The translations under genes were made by a program, and so were the position numbers. A DNA stretch of 64,000 bases from Marinobacterium ramblicola (GTDB taxonomy: Bacteria; Pseudomonadota; Gammaproteobacteria; Pseudomonadales; Balneatricaceae): positions 1 through 64,000 of the forward strand of contig NZ_JAHREP010000019.1 in assembly GCF_019084545.1 (NCBI RefSeq), in the 5' to 3' direction. Below the pieces are notes generated by a model. The model did not search any database and was not told the origin of the DNA. It saw only the letters and a list, made by a program, of their open reading frames with translations. Shown piece by piece: positions 8,227 to 16,639 of the stretch; the stretch's first letter is position 1, and each line of letters begins with the position of its first letter.

Positions 8227-10044
8227 ATGCCAGATTCATTCAAGATGGACAACATTCCATTCAGTTTGCTGGATCAAAGCGAGCAGGCTCTGGTCAGTGC
8301 CAACCTGGATCTCGCTTACTTCCAGCAGGGGGAGAAGATCATTGCCGCCGGCGAGGTGCCGGAAGGCGTGCACGTGATTCTCAAGGGGCGGGTGCGCGAA
8401 AGCGAAGCGGGCGAAGATCAGCGGCAAGTCTATGTCCACTATGAAAACGAGGATTACTTTGGCGGTTGGTCGGCGCTGCGAGGGCGGGCGATTCACGATT
8501 TCATCGCGGAAGAGGAGACGATCTGCCATATCCTGCCGACTCGCATTCTGCTTGAGTTGATGCAGAGCAATGCGCTGTTTGCTGATTACTTTCAGCAGGA
8601 CTTTGCGGTTAAAACCGAGATCGCCGCTCAGCATGGCAAGGGTCAGGATATGGCCGAGTTCATGCTGTCGAAAATTACCAGCGCTACCATACGTGAACCG
8701 CTGATCGTAGAGGAGGGTACCAGCATCCGCGACGCGACACGGCTGATGCGCGAATCCAAGGCGGACTGCCTGCTGGCGCGTAAGGGGGGGCGTTTCGGCA
8801 TGGTGACCGGCACCGATCTGCTCGATGCTGTGGTGTTGAAAGAGATGGCGCTGGATAGCGATGTGTCGGACCTGGCCTCCTACCGCTTGGTCACCGCCGA
8901 TCCCGATGATTACCTGTTCAACGCGTTGGTCATGATGACCCGGCAGCAGATCGAGCGTGTGGTGGTGATGAGCGGTCAGACGCTGCTTGGTGTGGTGGAG
9001 CTGACCGACGTGCTCAGTTACTTCTCCAGCCACTCTCATGTGATCGGCATCCGTATCGAACGTGCCTCGTCGATCGATGATCTGCGCGAGGCGGCGCAGG
9101 GGTTGAACGACCTGATCAAGGCGCTGATCTCGACCGGGGTCAAGATACGCTTCACCATGGACCTGTTGGCTGCCATGAATGGGCGTATCATCGCCAAGCT
9201 GTTCGATCTGGTCATTCCCGCCGATATGCAGCCCCATGTTTGTCTGATCGTGATGGGCTCGGAGGGGCGCGGCGAGCAGATCATGAAGACCGACCAGGAC
9301 AATGCGTTGATCTACCGTGACGGGCTCTCCTGGGCCTCGATGCAGGAGGTCATGAACAGATTCAGTGAGAAGCTGATATCGTTCGGCTTCCCGCCCTGTC
9401 CGGGCAATATCATGGTGTCCAACCCGGAGTGGGTGAATTCGGTCGGTGACTGGACGCAGAAGTTGAGTGACTGGGCGGAAACCTGTGAAGGCGAAGCGCA
9501 GATGAAGCTGGCTATTGCCGTCGATGCCAAGCCGGTGGCGGGGAATCAGGCCCTGTTCAAGGTGGCGCGCAATTGGTTCTTGCGTCACCTGCGTAATAAT
9601 GATGTCTTCTTTTCCCACTTTGCGCGGGCCGCTATCGAGTTTGATACCCCGTTGACCTTCTTCGGTAACCTCAAGGACAAGTCAGAGCTGGATATAAAGA
9701 AGGGCGGTATTTTCCCGATAGTGCATGGAGTACGCACGCTGGCGCTTGAACACCGGATCCTGGCGACCAACACTTATAAGCGTATCGAAGCGTTAATCGA
9801 ATCCGGCCAGCTGCAGGAGAGAGAGGGCAGGGAGATCTCCGAGGCGCTGTCCCTCTTCGTCCAGCTGCGACTCAGGCAGCAGATGCGCCGGGTGGAGGAG
9901 AGTGCGGATGGGTTCGATCCGACTCCGAACCTGATCGAGTTGCAGCGACTTAATAGAATGGAGCGCGATCTGTTGCGCGATGCATTGCAGGTGGTGAAGA
10001 GCTTCAAGAAGCATCTGACGCTACGCTATCACCTGGGAGGCTGA
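8227..10044 (+). CDS. cNMP-binding / CBS / DUF294 nucleotidyltransferase-like protein
   Basis: This 605-residue cytoplasmic protein combines four modules. A cyclic-nucleotide-binding-like beta domain spans about residues 10-125, a CBS pair about 150-270, the DUF294 nucleotidyltransferase domain about 285-430, and the DUF294 C-terminal helical domain about 460-600. The nucleotidyltransferase signature is intact: GSEGRGEQ at 344-351 followed by TDQDN at 355-359. ATG 8227 follows GAGGAGGA. The same gene, followed by a 3'-5' exonuclease and next to an acetate-type symporter, occurs in Pseudomonas. The family relates to GlnD/GlnE-type transferases and is predicted to transfer nucleotides in response to small ligands, but its substrate is not established. 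Confidence 0.9.
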   Translation: MPDSFKMDNIPFSLLDQSEQALVSANLDLAYFQQGEKIIAAGEVPEGVHVILKGRVRESEAGEDQRQVYVHYENEDYFGGWSALRGRAIHDFIAEEETICHILPTRILLELMQSNALFADYFQQDFAVKTEIAAQHGKGQDMAEFMLSKITSATIREPLIVEEGTSIRDATRLMRESKADCLLARKGGRFGMVTGTDLLDAVVLKEMALDSDVSDLASYRLVTADPDDYLFNALVMMTRQQIERVVVMSGQTLLGVVELTDVLSYFSSHSHVIGIRIERASSIDDLREAAQGLNDLIKALISTGVKIRFTMDLLAAMNGRIIAKLFDLVIPADMQPHVCLIVMGSEGRGEQIMKTDQDNALIYRDGLSWASMQEVMNRFSEKLISFGFPPCPGNIMVSNPEWVNSVGDWTQKLSDWAETCEGEAQMKLAIAVDAKPVAGNQALFKVARNWFLRHLRNNDVFFSHFARAAIEFDTPLTFFGNLKDKSELDIKKGGIFPIVHGVRTLALEHRILATNTYKRIEALIESGQLQEREGREISEALSLFVQLRLRQQMRRVEESADGFDPTPNLIELQRLNRMERDLLRDALQVVKSFKKHLTLRYHLGG

Positions 10045-10045
10045 G

Positions 10046-10675
10046 ATGATAATTCCGAGAACGATAAGGCGCCTGCAGGATCGTCGCACGCACAGGAACG
10101 GTCCTTGGGCGAATCTGTTCGAATCCTATGATGGCGACGAGGTGGTCTCCCTGGATTGCGAAACCACTAGCCTGGATGTCGCCCAGGCCGAGATACTCTC
10201 CATCGGCGCGGTCCGCATTCAGGGCAAGAGGGTGAAGACCAGCGACCGCCTGGATATCCGGCTCAAGCCACCGCACAGCCTGACCGGTGAGTCGATCAAG
10301 GTGCATAAGATCCGCGCCAGTGACCTCAGCGACGGTATCGAGCTTGAGGACGCGCTTGAGCAGTTGCTGAATTTCATTGGTAACCGGCCGATTCTCGGCT
10401 ATTACGTCAACTACGATATCCGCGTCATCGACAAGTTCCTGCGTCCGCGGTACGGTTTTGGCTTGCCAAATAAAGCGATCGAGCTGTCCCATGTCTATCA
10501 CGACATCATCAAGTGGAAGCATGTCGGTGGCGATGTGGATCTGCGCTTCGATACCATCGCCAGCAAGCTCGATATACCGATTATCCAGCGTCACACCGCC
10601 CTGGGCGATGCGATCACCGTGGCCTTGATGTATGTTCGCCTGAAGCACGGGCAGTCCCCGACGAATACGCACTGA
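10046..10675 (+). CDS. DnaQ-like DEDDh 3'-5' exonuclease
   Basis: This 209-residue protein of the RNase T/PolC-type exonuclease family has all metal-binding residues visible: Asp37 and Glu39 in VSLDCETTSLD, Asp124 in YYVNYDIRVI, and His183 and Asp188 in RHTALGD. That pattern is the DEDDh subclass. It would remove 3' nucleotides from DNA or RNA, and its in vivo substrate is unknown. ATG 10046 lies two bases after the stop codon of the DUF294 gene, with GGGAGG inside the end of that gene, so the two are translationally linked. It is too short to be the whole polymerase III epsilon subunit and lacks the clamp-binding tail region of DnaQ. Confidence 0.9.
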   Translation: MIIPRTIRRLQDRRTHRNGPWANLFESYDGDEVVSLDCETTSLDVAQAEILSIGAVRIQGKRVKTSDRLDIRLKPPHSLTGESIKVHKIRASDLSDGIELEDALEQLLNFIGNRPILGYYVNYDIRVIDKFLRPRYGFGLPNKAIELSHVYHDIIKWKHVGGDVDLRFDTIASKLDIPIIQRHTALGDAITVALMYVRLKHGQSPTNTH

Positions 10676-10698
10676 TCTCCTGCATGCTGCATATAATC

Positions 10699-10722
10699 AA
10701 ACGGGCCGATGGCCCGTTTTTT
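10699..10722 (+). terminator. Rho-independent terminator after the exonuclease
   Basis: AAACGGGCC pairs with GGCCCGTTT over the 3-base loop GAT, followed by more T. It isolates the preceding operon from fliE. Confidence 0.93.
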
Positions 10723-10759
10723 GCTTGGCCTATGCTGGAGCGATAAGTTCACTATTTCT

Positions 10760-10773
10760 GACGAAAAATTGTC
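10760..10773 (+). promoter_or_regulatory. FleQ-box-like sequence 1 upstream of fliE
   Basis: GACGAAAAATTGTC matches 10 of 14 positions of the published Pseudomonas FleQ box GTCAATAAATTGAC and keeps the AAATTG core. It lies about 95 bases before the fliE start. It is supported mainly by the second box at 10822 and the flhA boxes. Confidence 0.35.
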
Positions 10774-10793
10774 GCTTTTGCAGTCGTAAAAGG

Positions 10794-10821
10794 TTGATGC
10801 CGAGCGGTTGAAATCTATAAT
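10794..10821 (+). promoter_or_regulatory. Candidate promoter of fliEFGHIJ
   Basis: TTGATG and TATAAT are separated by 16 bases, a good sigma-70 match ending 34 bases before the fliE ATG. An overlapping GG-N10-GC pair (10792-10805) has sigma-54 spacing but poor flanks (no TTGC), so I favour the sigma-70 reading. In Pseudomonas fliE is RpoN/FleQ dependent, so this assignment is uncertain. Confidence 0.5.
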
Positions 10822-10835
10822 GTCAAAATATTGCC
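10822..10835 (+). promoter_or_regulatory. FleQ-box-like sequence 2 in the fliE leader
   Basis: GTCAAAATATTGCC matches 11 of 14 positions of the FleQ consensus GTCAATAAATTGAC. It abuts the -10 element and lies 20 bases before the fliE ATG, the same kind of placement as the second box before flhA. Confidence 0.45.
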
Positions 10836-10855
10836 GCGCAGGTTAGGGGTGTTGC

Positions 10856-11209
10856 ATGATCGAACGTGCCGATATCAACGGGGTTCTCGAACAGATGCGG
10901 GCGCTGAAAGCGCAGGCTCAGCAAGGGGCTCGGCAGATCGAGATGCCCCAGGTTGTCGCCGGTCAAAAGGTCGAGGAAGCTCAGAAGGGGGGCTTCGGCG
11001 ACCTGTTGAAGATGGCGATCGATGAGGTGAACTCTCAGCAGGCAGAAGCCAAAAAATTGGCGACTGCATATGAGCTGGGCGATCCAAGCGTCGATCTGCC
11101 GCAGGTGATGATTCAGGCGCAGAAAGCGTCGGTCTCGTTCCAGGCCATGACCCAGGTGCGCAATCGCCTGGTCAAGGCTTATGAAGATATAATGAGCATG
11201 TCGATCTGA
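10856..11209 (+). CDS. fliE: Flagellar hook-basal body adaptor FliE
   Basis: FliE (117 residues) joins the MS ring to the proximal rod and is among the first substrates of the flagellar export gate. The C-terminal half carries the family signature, with PQVMIQAQKASVSFQAMTQV followed by RNRLVKAYEDIMSMSI at the end. ATG 10856 is preceded by AGGGG at six bases. It opens the fliEFGHIJ operon and is followed by fliF after 30 bases. Length and sequence are typical. Confidence 0.96.
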   Translation: MIERADINGVLEQMRALKAQAQQGARQIEMPQVVAGQKVEEAQKGGFGDLLKMAIDEVNSQQAEAKKLATAYELGDPSVDLPQVMIQAQKASVSFQAMTQVRNRLVKAYEDIMSMSI

Positions 11210-11239
11210 TCATCGCTTGAACTAGTGTTTTGAGGCTGC

Positions 11240-12919
11240 ATGGATAACACCGCGGGACAAATCGGAGCGAAGGGGGGCTGGATGTCGGGCTTTAATAGCC
11301 TGGGGATCCTGCGTCAGCTCGGTTTGATGGTGGGGCTGGCTGCCAGCATCGCGATCGGCTTTGCCGTAGTGCTCTGGTCTCAGGAACCGGACTACCGCGT
11401 ACTGTTTTCCAATCTCAGCTTTGCCGACGCCAATGACGTCATCGCGCAGCTCGATCAGTTGCAGATACCCTATGAATTCGATGCGGCCGGTCGCGCCATT
11501 CTGGTGCCGCAGGATCGTGTGCACCAGGCTCGGCTGAGGTTGGCCGCCGATGGCTTTACCAACGATAAAACGGTGGGTTTCGAGCTGCTGGACCGGGAGC
11601 AGGGGCTGGGAACCAGTCAGTTCATGGAGACGGCGCGTTACCGCCGTGGCCTTGAGGGCGAGCTGGCGCGAACGATCTCAAGCATGCTGGCGATCCGCAG
11701 CGCCAGGGTGCATCTGGCGATTCCCAAAGAGTCGGTGTTTATTCGTGACTCCCGTAAACCCCGTGCGTCGGTATTCGTTGAACTGTTTTCCGGTCGCACG
11801 CTGGAGCGTAACCAGGTCGCCGCCATCGCCAATCTTGTCGCCTCCAGTATCCCCGAGTTGGACGTCAACGATGTGACGGTGGTCGATCAGAAGGGGCGTC
11901 TGCTCAATACCCGCGATGCCGATGTCGATGTGGTGCTGGCGGCAAAACAGCTGGAGTACACCCGCAGTGTCGAAGATACGCTGCTCAATCGCGTGAACAG
12001 CATTCTGCAGCCGGTGCTTGGGTTGGGTAATTTCAGGGCTGAGGTGTCGGCCGAGATCGATTTTACCCAGATCGAGCAGGCTGACGAGATGTTCAATCCT
12101 GATCTGCCCGCCCTGCGCAGCGAGAAAACGCTGGAGGAGAACCGGGCGGCCGGCGTCGATGTCGGCGGCGTGCCGGGTGCGCTGTCGAATCAGCCGCCGG
12201 GGCCGAGCAGTGTGCCTGAGCAGGTTGGTACCGATGGCGGCTCGATGGCGGCAGGCGGTACCGCCAGCGGTTCGAGTCGCGAGCAGGCGGTACGCAACTA
12301 CGAGCTGGATCGCACCGTCAGCTATACCAAGCATCAGCAGGGCCGGGTACAGCGGCTGAGTGTTGCGGTGGTGGTCGATGACCTGGTCAGTATTAACCCC
12401 GAGGATGGCAGCCAGATTCGCACCCAGTGGCAGCAGGGCGAGCTGGAGCGTCTGCGCCTGCTGGTGCAGAACGCGGTTGGTTACTCCGCGGTGCGTGGCG
12501 ATAGCGTGACCGTGGTGAACTCCCCCTTCGTGCCACCGGAACAGGTGCAGGAGGAGGAGCTCTCATTCTGGCAGCAGGAGTGGTTCTGGGATCTCGGCAA
12601 GCAGCTGATGGCGGCGCTGTTCGTGCTGATTCTGGTACTCGGCGTATTGCGGCCGATTTTGAAGAGCCTTGCCAATGCCGGCTCCGGCAAAGAGGAGATC
12701 AAACTGGGGCCAGCCGGCGATGTGTCGGCTGAACTCGAAGGTTTGGAGGGGGCCGGGATCGCCGATGACAAGGTTACCTTCGGTGGTATCGATAAAAGCA
12801 TGATGGCAACACCCAACGAAAGTTTCGAGTATCAGCTCAATGCCATACGCAGCATGGTCGCAGAGGATCCGGCAAAGGTAGCTCAGGCTGTTCGCCAGTG
12901 GGTGGTTGAGCGTGAGTGA
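11240..12919 (+). CDS. fliF: Flagellar MS-ring protein FliF
   Basis: FliF (559 residues) assembles the membrane MS ring on which rod, C ring and export apparatus are built. An N-terminal transmembrane helix lies at about residues 24-46, followed by YscJ-type ring-building domains starting at PDYRVLFSNLSFADANDVI. A Ser/Gly/Pro-rich disordered loop spans about 310-350. A second membrane helix lies in the segment WFWDLGKQLMAALFVLILVL. The last 30 residues (ESFEYQLNAIRSMVAEDP...) form the FliG-binding tail. ATG 11240 has TGAGG upstream. The C terminus overlaps the start of fliG, which fits coupled synthesis of two directly interacting ring proteins. Confidence 0.97.
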   Translation: MDNTAGQIGAKGGWMSGFNSLGILRQLGLMVGLAASIAIGFAVVLWSQEPDYRVLFSNLSFADANDVIAQLDQLQIPYEFDAAGRAILVPQDRVHQARLRLAADGFTNDKTVGFELLDREQGLGTSQFMETARYRRGLEGELARTISSMLAIRSARVHLAIPKESVFIRDSRKPRASVFVELFSGRTLERNQVAAIANLVASSIPELDVNDVTVVDQKGRLLNTRDADVDVVLAAKQLEYTRSVEDTLLNRVNSILQPVLGLGNFRAEVSAEIDFTQIEQADEMFNPDLPALRSEKTLEENRAAGVDVGGVPGALSNQPPGPSSVPEQVGTDGGSMAAGGTASGSSREQAVRNYELDRTVSYTKHQQGRVQRLSVAVVVDDLVSINPEDGSQIRTQWQQGELERLRLLVQNAVGYSAVRGDSVTVVNSPFVPPEQVQEEELSFWQQEWFWDLGKQLMAALFVLILVLGVLRPILKSLANAGSGKEEIKLGPAGDVSAELEGLEGAGIADDKVTFGGIDKSMMATPNESFEYQLNAIRSMVAEDPAKVAQAVRQWVVERE

Positions 12920-13907
12920 GCTGACCGATATTGAGAAGGCCGCCATCCTGCTGATCAGTCTGGGCGAGTCCGATGCGGCAGAGGTGCTTAAACACCTTGG
13001 TCCCAAAGAGGTGCAGCGCATCGGCGAGGCGATGACCCAGCTGGATAACGTTCCCCAATCCCGAGTAGAAGCGGTAGTAACCGATTTTCTTGGTGTGGTC
13101 AGTGACCAGACCGGTATCGGTATCAATAACGACCGCTACATCAAGGCGATGCTGAATCAGGCGCTGGGCGAAGAGAAGGCCAAGACGCTGATCGACCGCA
13201 TACTGATGACCACCAATACCTCGGGGCTCGATACGCTGCGCTGGATGGACCCGCGTCAGGTGGCGGAGCTGCTGCGCTATGAGCATCCGCAGATACAGGC
13301 GGTGGTGGTGGCCTATCTGGATCCGGATCAGGCGGCCAGCGTGCTGAGTTTTTTCGATGATAAGGTGCGTACCGATATGGTGATGCGCATCGCCGCGCTG
13401 GATCGTATCCAGCCCCAGGCGCTGCAGGAGCTCAACGATATGCTGGAGTCCCAGTTCACCGGTACGCGCACCAGTCAGACCACGCGCCTGGGTGGTGTGC
13501 GCCATACTGCAGATATCATGAACTATCTGGACTCCACCATCGAAGCCGAGTTGATGGATGCGATCAAGGATACCGACGAGGGTCTGGCGCAGGAGATTCA
13601 GGACCTGATGTTCGTGTTCGACAATCTGCTCGACGTGGACGATATGAGTATTCAGGTGATCCTGCGCGAGATCTCCACCGATATCCTGGTGGTGGCGCTG
13701 AAGGGGGCCGACACGGCACTGCAGGAGAAGATCTTCAAGAACATGTCCAAACGTGCTGCCGAACTGCTGCGTGACGACCTCGAGGCGAAGGGGCCGGTGC
13801 GGGTCAGCGAGGTTGAGGCGGCGCAGAAAGAGATTCTGTCAGTGGCGCGCCGTCTGGCCGACGAGGGAGAGATTATCCTCGGCGGTGGCGGTGAAGATAT
13901 GATCTAA
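12912..13907 (+). CDS. fliG: Flagellar motor switch protein FliG
   Basis: FliG (331 residues from GTG 12912) forms the rotor track of the C ring that stators act on. The N-terminal FliF-binding domain begins ELTDIEKAAILLISLGE. The middle domain has the conserved EHPQ motif (RYEHPQIQAVVVAYL). The C-terminal domain carries the charged torque helix region, with DDMSIQVILREISTDILVVALKG. GTG 12912 overlaps the fliF stop by eight bases in the common GTGAGTGA arrangement; TTG 12906, two codons upstream, is an alternative. fliH follows after four bases. Confidence 0.96.
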   Translation: MSELTDIEKAAILLISLGESDAAEVLKHLGPKEVQRIGEAMTQLDNVPQSRVEAVVTDFLGVVSDQTGIGINNDRYIKAMLNQALGEEKAKTLIDRILMTTNTSGLDTLRWMDPRQVAELLRYEHPQIQAVVVAYLDPDQAASVLSFFDDKVRTDMVMRIAALDRIQPQALQELNDMLESQFTGTRTSQTTRLGGVRHTADIMNYLDSTIEAELMDAIKDTDEGLAQEIQDLMFVFDNLLDVDDMSIQVILREISTDILVVALKGADTALQEKIFKNMSKRAAELLRDDLEAKGPVRVSEVEAAQKEILSVARRLADEGEIILGGGGEDMI

Positions 13908-13911
13908 GGAT

Positions 13912-14682
13912 ATGAAGCCCGACTCTCGAAAGCCCATCCGTATCCGTGCAAGCGAGGTGCGTGAGGTCAGCTCCTGGCAGTTGCCGGATATGAGCGAAAC
14001 CGAACACGAGCGCCTGATCGCGCTGGCGCAGAAGCGCCCGGAGAAGCCTCAGCCTGAAGTACAGGTGGTTGAGGAGGAGATATACGCCGAAAAATTGACG
14101 CTGGCGCAGTGGGAGGAGATCTGCGAAGCGGCCCGTGCCGAGGGGCTGGAGCAGGGGCGCAACGAAGGTCTTGAGGCGGGGCGTAAAGAGGGCTTCGAAC
14201 AGGGGGTGCAGCAGGGACTGGATGAGGGGCGGGCCCGGATTGACGAGCAGGTCGCTCGTCTGGCGTGCGTTATCGACCAGCTGCAACGCCCCCTTGAACA
14301 GCAGGGGGCGGAGCTGGAGACGCAGCTGGTCCGTTTGGTGACGCAGCTGTCCGAGGCGGTGGTGCAGGCAGAGCTGCGCAGTCGTCCCGAGGTGCTGCAG
14401 AAAACGATCAGCGGCGCGCTGGCCTGCATCCCTCCCCACGCCGGTAACCCAATACTCGCTCTGCATCCGGATGACCTTCCTTTGGTTCAGCCGGAGGCCG
14501 AGCAGCAGGGCTGGGAGCTGGTTGCAGACCCATCGCTCACTCCTGGCGGCTGTGTTTTGCGCGCCGGTGCCTGCCGTGTCGATGCCAGCGTCGAAACGCG
14601 ATTTGATCAGATAGCCAAACAGTTTCTGGAGCATCTGCTGCCGGCTACCTCCACGAATAGTGACGACGGGGCCACGTCATGA
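13912..14682 (+). CDS. fliH: Flagellar export apparatus regulator FliH
   Basis: FliH (256 residues) holds the FliI ATPase in an inactive complex and links it to the C ring. The N terminus is basic. A striking helix carries eight glycines spaced exactly four residues apart (Gly78 to Gly106), the GxxxG repeat typical of this family, here long and uninterrupted. The C-terminal half, from about residue 120, is the FliI-binding domain. ATG 13912 follows TAAGGA. The stop overlaps the fliI start as ATGA, so FliH and FliI are translationally coupled. Confidence 0.93.
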   Translation: MKPDSRKPIRIRASEVREVSSWQLPDMSETEHERLIALAQKRPEKPQPEVQVVEEEIYAEKLTLAQWEEICEAARAEGLEQGRNEGLEAGRKEGFEQGVQQGLDEGRARIDEQVARLACVIDQLQRPLEQQGAELETQLVRLVTQLSEAVVQAELRSRPEVLQKTISGALACIPPHAGNPILALHPDDLPLVQPEAEQQGWELVADPSLTPGGCVLRAGACRVDASVETRFDQIAKQFLEHLLPATSTNSDDGATS

Positions 14683-16067
14683 GTACGCTGGCTAGACGGC
14701 TCTCCCGTTATCTCGATATCCCCTATCAATCTCCCCGACCCAGTACCGAGGGGCAGATCACCCGTCTTATCGGCCTGACGCTGGAGGCGGTAGGGCTGCG
14801 TGTAGCGTTGGGCGATTATTGCCTGGTTGAAGTGGGTGGCGGTCAACAGGCGGAGGCCGAAGTGGTTGGCTTTGCCGGGGATCGGATCTATCTGATGCCG
14901 CTGCACAGTATCGACGGCCTCAGCCCGGGGGCGCGGGTGACGCCGAAGGTGGGGGCGAGCCTGGTGCCGGTGGGGCCGGGTTTGCTCGGGCGTGTGATCG
15001 ATGGTATCGGGCGGCCGCTGGATGGCAAGGGCGCGCTGGATGCCGAGGATATGGTGCCGCTGGCCGGTGAGACGATCAATCCGCTCAAACGTCACCCGAT
15101 AGAGAAAACGCTGGATGTCGGTGTGCGTGCAATCAACGGCTTGCTGACGGTTGGGCGCGGCCAGCGTCTGGGCCTGTTTGCCGGCAGTGGTGTCGGCAAG
15201 TCGGTGCTGCTGGGGATGATGACCCGGTATACCGAAGCCGAGATCACGGTGGTCGGCCTGATCGGTGAGCGTGGACGAGAGGTGCGTGAGTTCATAGACC
15301 ATAGTTTGGGTGCCGAGGGTATGGCGCGCTCGGTGGTGGTGGCATCGCCGGCGGATGATTCTCCATTGATGCGTCTAAGAGCCGCGCAGTTGGCAACGCG
15401 CATCGCTGAGTACTTCCGTGCCCAGGGCAAAAACGTACTGCTGTTGATGGATTCCCTGACCCGCTACGCCCAGGCGCAGCGTGAAATCGCACTGGCCGTG
15501 GGCGAGCCGCCCGCGACCAAGGGCTATCCGCCCTCTGTTTTTGCCAAACTGCCCAAACTGGTGGAGCGGGCGGGAAATGGCGAAACCGGCGGCGGCTCGG
15601 TGACCGCTTTCTATACCGTGTTGACCGAGGGTGATGATCAGCAGGACCCGGTGGCGGACTCCGCACGCGCCATTCTGGATGGCCACGTGGTGTTGTCGCG
15701 AGATCTGGCCGAGCGCGGACACTACCCGGCGATCGATATCGAGGCCTCTATCAGTCGTGCCATGCCGCAGATCGTGGATCCCTCCCACCTGCAGCTGGCG
15801 ATGCAGATGAAGTGGGCCTGGGCGCGTTATCATCAGAGCGAGGATCTGATCGCGGTGGGCGCCTATGCCCGTGGCTCTGACGCGGAAACGGACCGCGCTA
15901 TCGATCTGATGCCGGTGCTCAGAGCCTATCTGCAGCAGGGGATGCAGGAACCTATGCCGATGCAGAGATCGGTTCAGGAGTTGGCAGTCATAATGCAAAC
16001 ACCGCCAACCCAGCCTAAACCCGGCCAGCCGGTAGCGGGCGTGCGTCGGGTTGGTGGTGGAGCCTGA
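14679..16067 (+). CDS. fliI: Flagellum-specific ATPase FliI
   Basis: FliI (462 residues) is the hexameric ATPase of the flagellar type III export machine, homologous to the F1 beta subunit. The Walker A motif is GSGVGKS at residues 169-175. The Walker B-containing segment reads [20 protein letters not shown]. The invariant T3SS-ATPase stretches [20 protein letters not shown] and [15 protein letters not shown] are present. The start ATG overlaps the end of fliH by four bases. fliJ follows 18 bases downstream. Length and motifs are entirely standard. Confidence 0.97.
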   Translation: MSTLARRLSRYLDIPYQSPRPSTEGQITRLIGLTLEAVGLRVALGDYCLVEVGGGQQAEAEVVGFAGDRIYLMPLHSIDGLSPGARVTPKVGASLVPVGPGLLGRVIDGIGRPLDGKGALDAEDMVPLAGETINPLKRHPIEKTLDVGVRAINGLLTVGRGQRLGLFAGSGVGKSVLLGMMTRYTEAEITVVGLIGERGREVREFIDHSLGAEGMARSVVVASPADDSPLMRLRAAQLATRIAEYFRAQGKNVLLLMDSLTRYAQAQREIALAVGEPPATKGYPPSVFAKLPKLVERAGNGETGGGSVTAFYTVLTEGDDQQDPVADSARAILDGHVVLSRDLAERGHYPAIDIEASISRAMPQIVDPSHLQLAMQMKWAWARYHQSEDLIAVGAYARGSDAETDRAIDLMPVLRAYLQQGMQEPMPMQRSVQELAVIMQTPPTQPKPGQPVAGVRRVGGGA

Positions 16068-16085
16068 TGTTGAGGGGTACGTGAT

Positions 16086-16529
16086 ATGAAGCGGCGGGTC
16101 GAGCGCTTTCAGTTACTGCTTAAGCTGGCGGAGCGTAAACGCAAGGAGGCGGACCGTCTGCTGGGCGAGTCTCAGCAACGGGTTGAGCAGGCCGAAAAAG
16201 GGCTGGAGCAACTCAAAGCCTATCAGCTTGAATACCAGCAGCAGTTTACCGAGGCCGGTCGGGGTGGGCTGACCTGCGCCCAGTTACAGACCTATCAGGC
16301 GTTCATCGGCAAGGTCAGCGGCGCCGGGCGGCAGCAGCATGAGGCGTTGTTGCAGAGCCGGGCTCAGCTCGAACAGGTCGAGGCATACTGGCGCAAGACC
16401 CAGGCGCACTACCGCGCGATGCAGAAGCTGCTGGAGAAAGCGCAAGCGGATAAGCGTCAACTGGATGAGAAGCGTCTTCAGCAGCAGCTTGACGAGCGTT
16501 CTCAACATACCCGCTCCGCGTTTATCTGA
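16086..16529 (+). CDS. fliJ: Flagellar export chaperone FliJ
   Basis: FliJ (147 residues) is a basic, almost wholly alpha-helical coiled-coil protein, which here begins MKRRVERFQLLLKLAERKRK. It resembles the gamma subunit stalk of ATP synthase and inserts into the FliI hexamer to activate the export gate. Sequence conservation in this family is low. The call rests on the N-terminal motif, the coiled-coil composition, the size and the position directly after fliI. It is the last gene before a sigma-54-type promoter. Confidence 0.92.
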   Translation: MKRRVERFQLLLKLAERKRKEADRLLGESQQRVEQAEKGLEQLKAYQLEYQQQFTEAGRGGLTCAQLQTYQAFIGKVSGAGRQQHEALLQSRAQLEQVEAYWRKTQAHYRAMQKLLEKAQADKRQLDEKRLQQQLDERSQHTRSAFI

Positions 16530-16579
16530 GCCATCCTTCTGGCAGTTCTCCCCCTCTTCTTTTACCTGTTTATCGGACA

Positions 16580-16596
16580 TGGCCTTGTTATTGCTT
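16580..16596 (+). promoter_or_regulatory. Sigma-54 (-24/-12) promoter upstream of fliK
   Basis: TGGCCTTGTTATTGCTT has the diagnostic GG (16581-16582) and GC (16593-16594) separated by 10 bases, with good TGGC and TTGC flanks. It lies in the 110-base fliJ-fliK gap. The predicted start of transcription is about 35 bases before the fliK ATG. Confidence 0.72.
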
Positions 16597-16639
16597 ATTC
16601 GACTGATGGTCGATCAATGCAATAGTTCGAGGAGTGCCC

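Noticed and set aside
10792-10805. GG-N10-GC sigma-54-type pair before fliE
   Set aside because: Spacing fits but the TGGC and TTGC flanks are missing, and it overlaps a much better sigma-70 match. It is mentioned only as an alternative.
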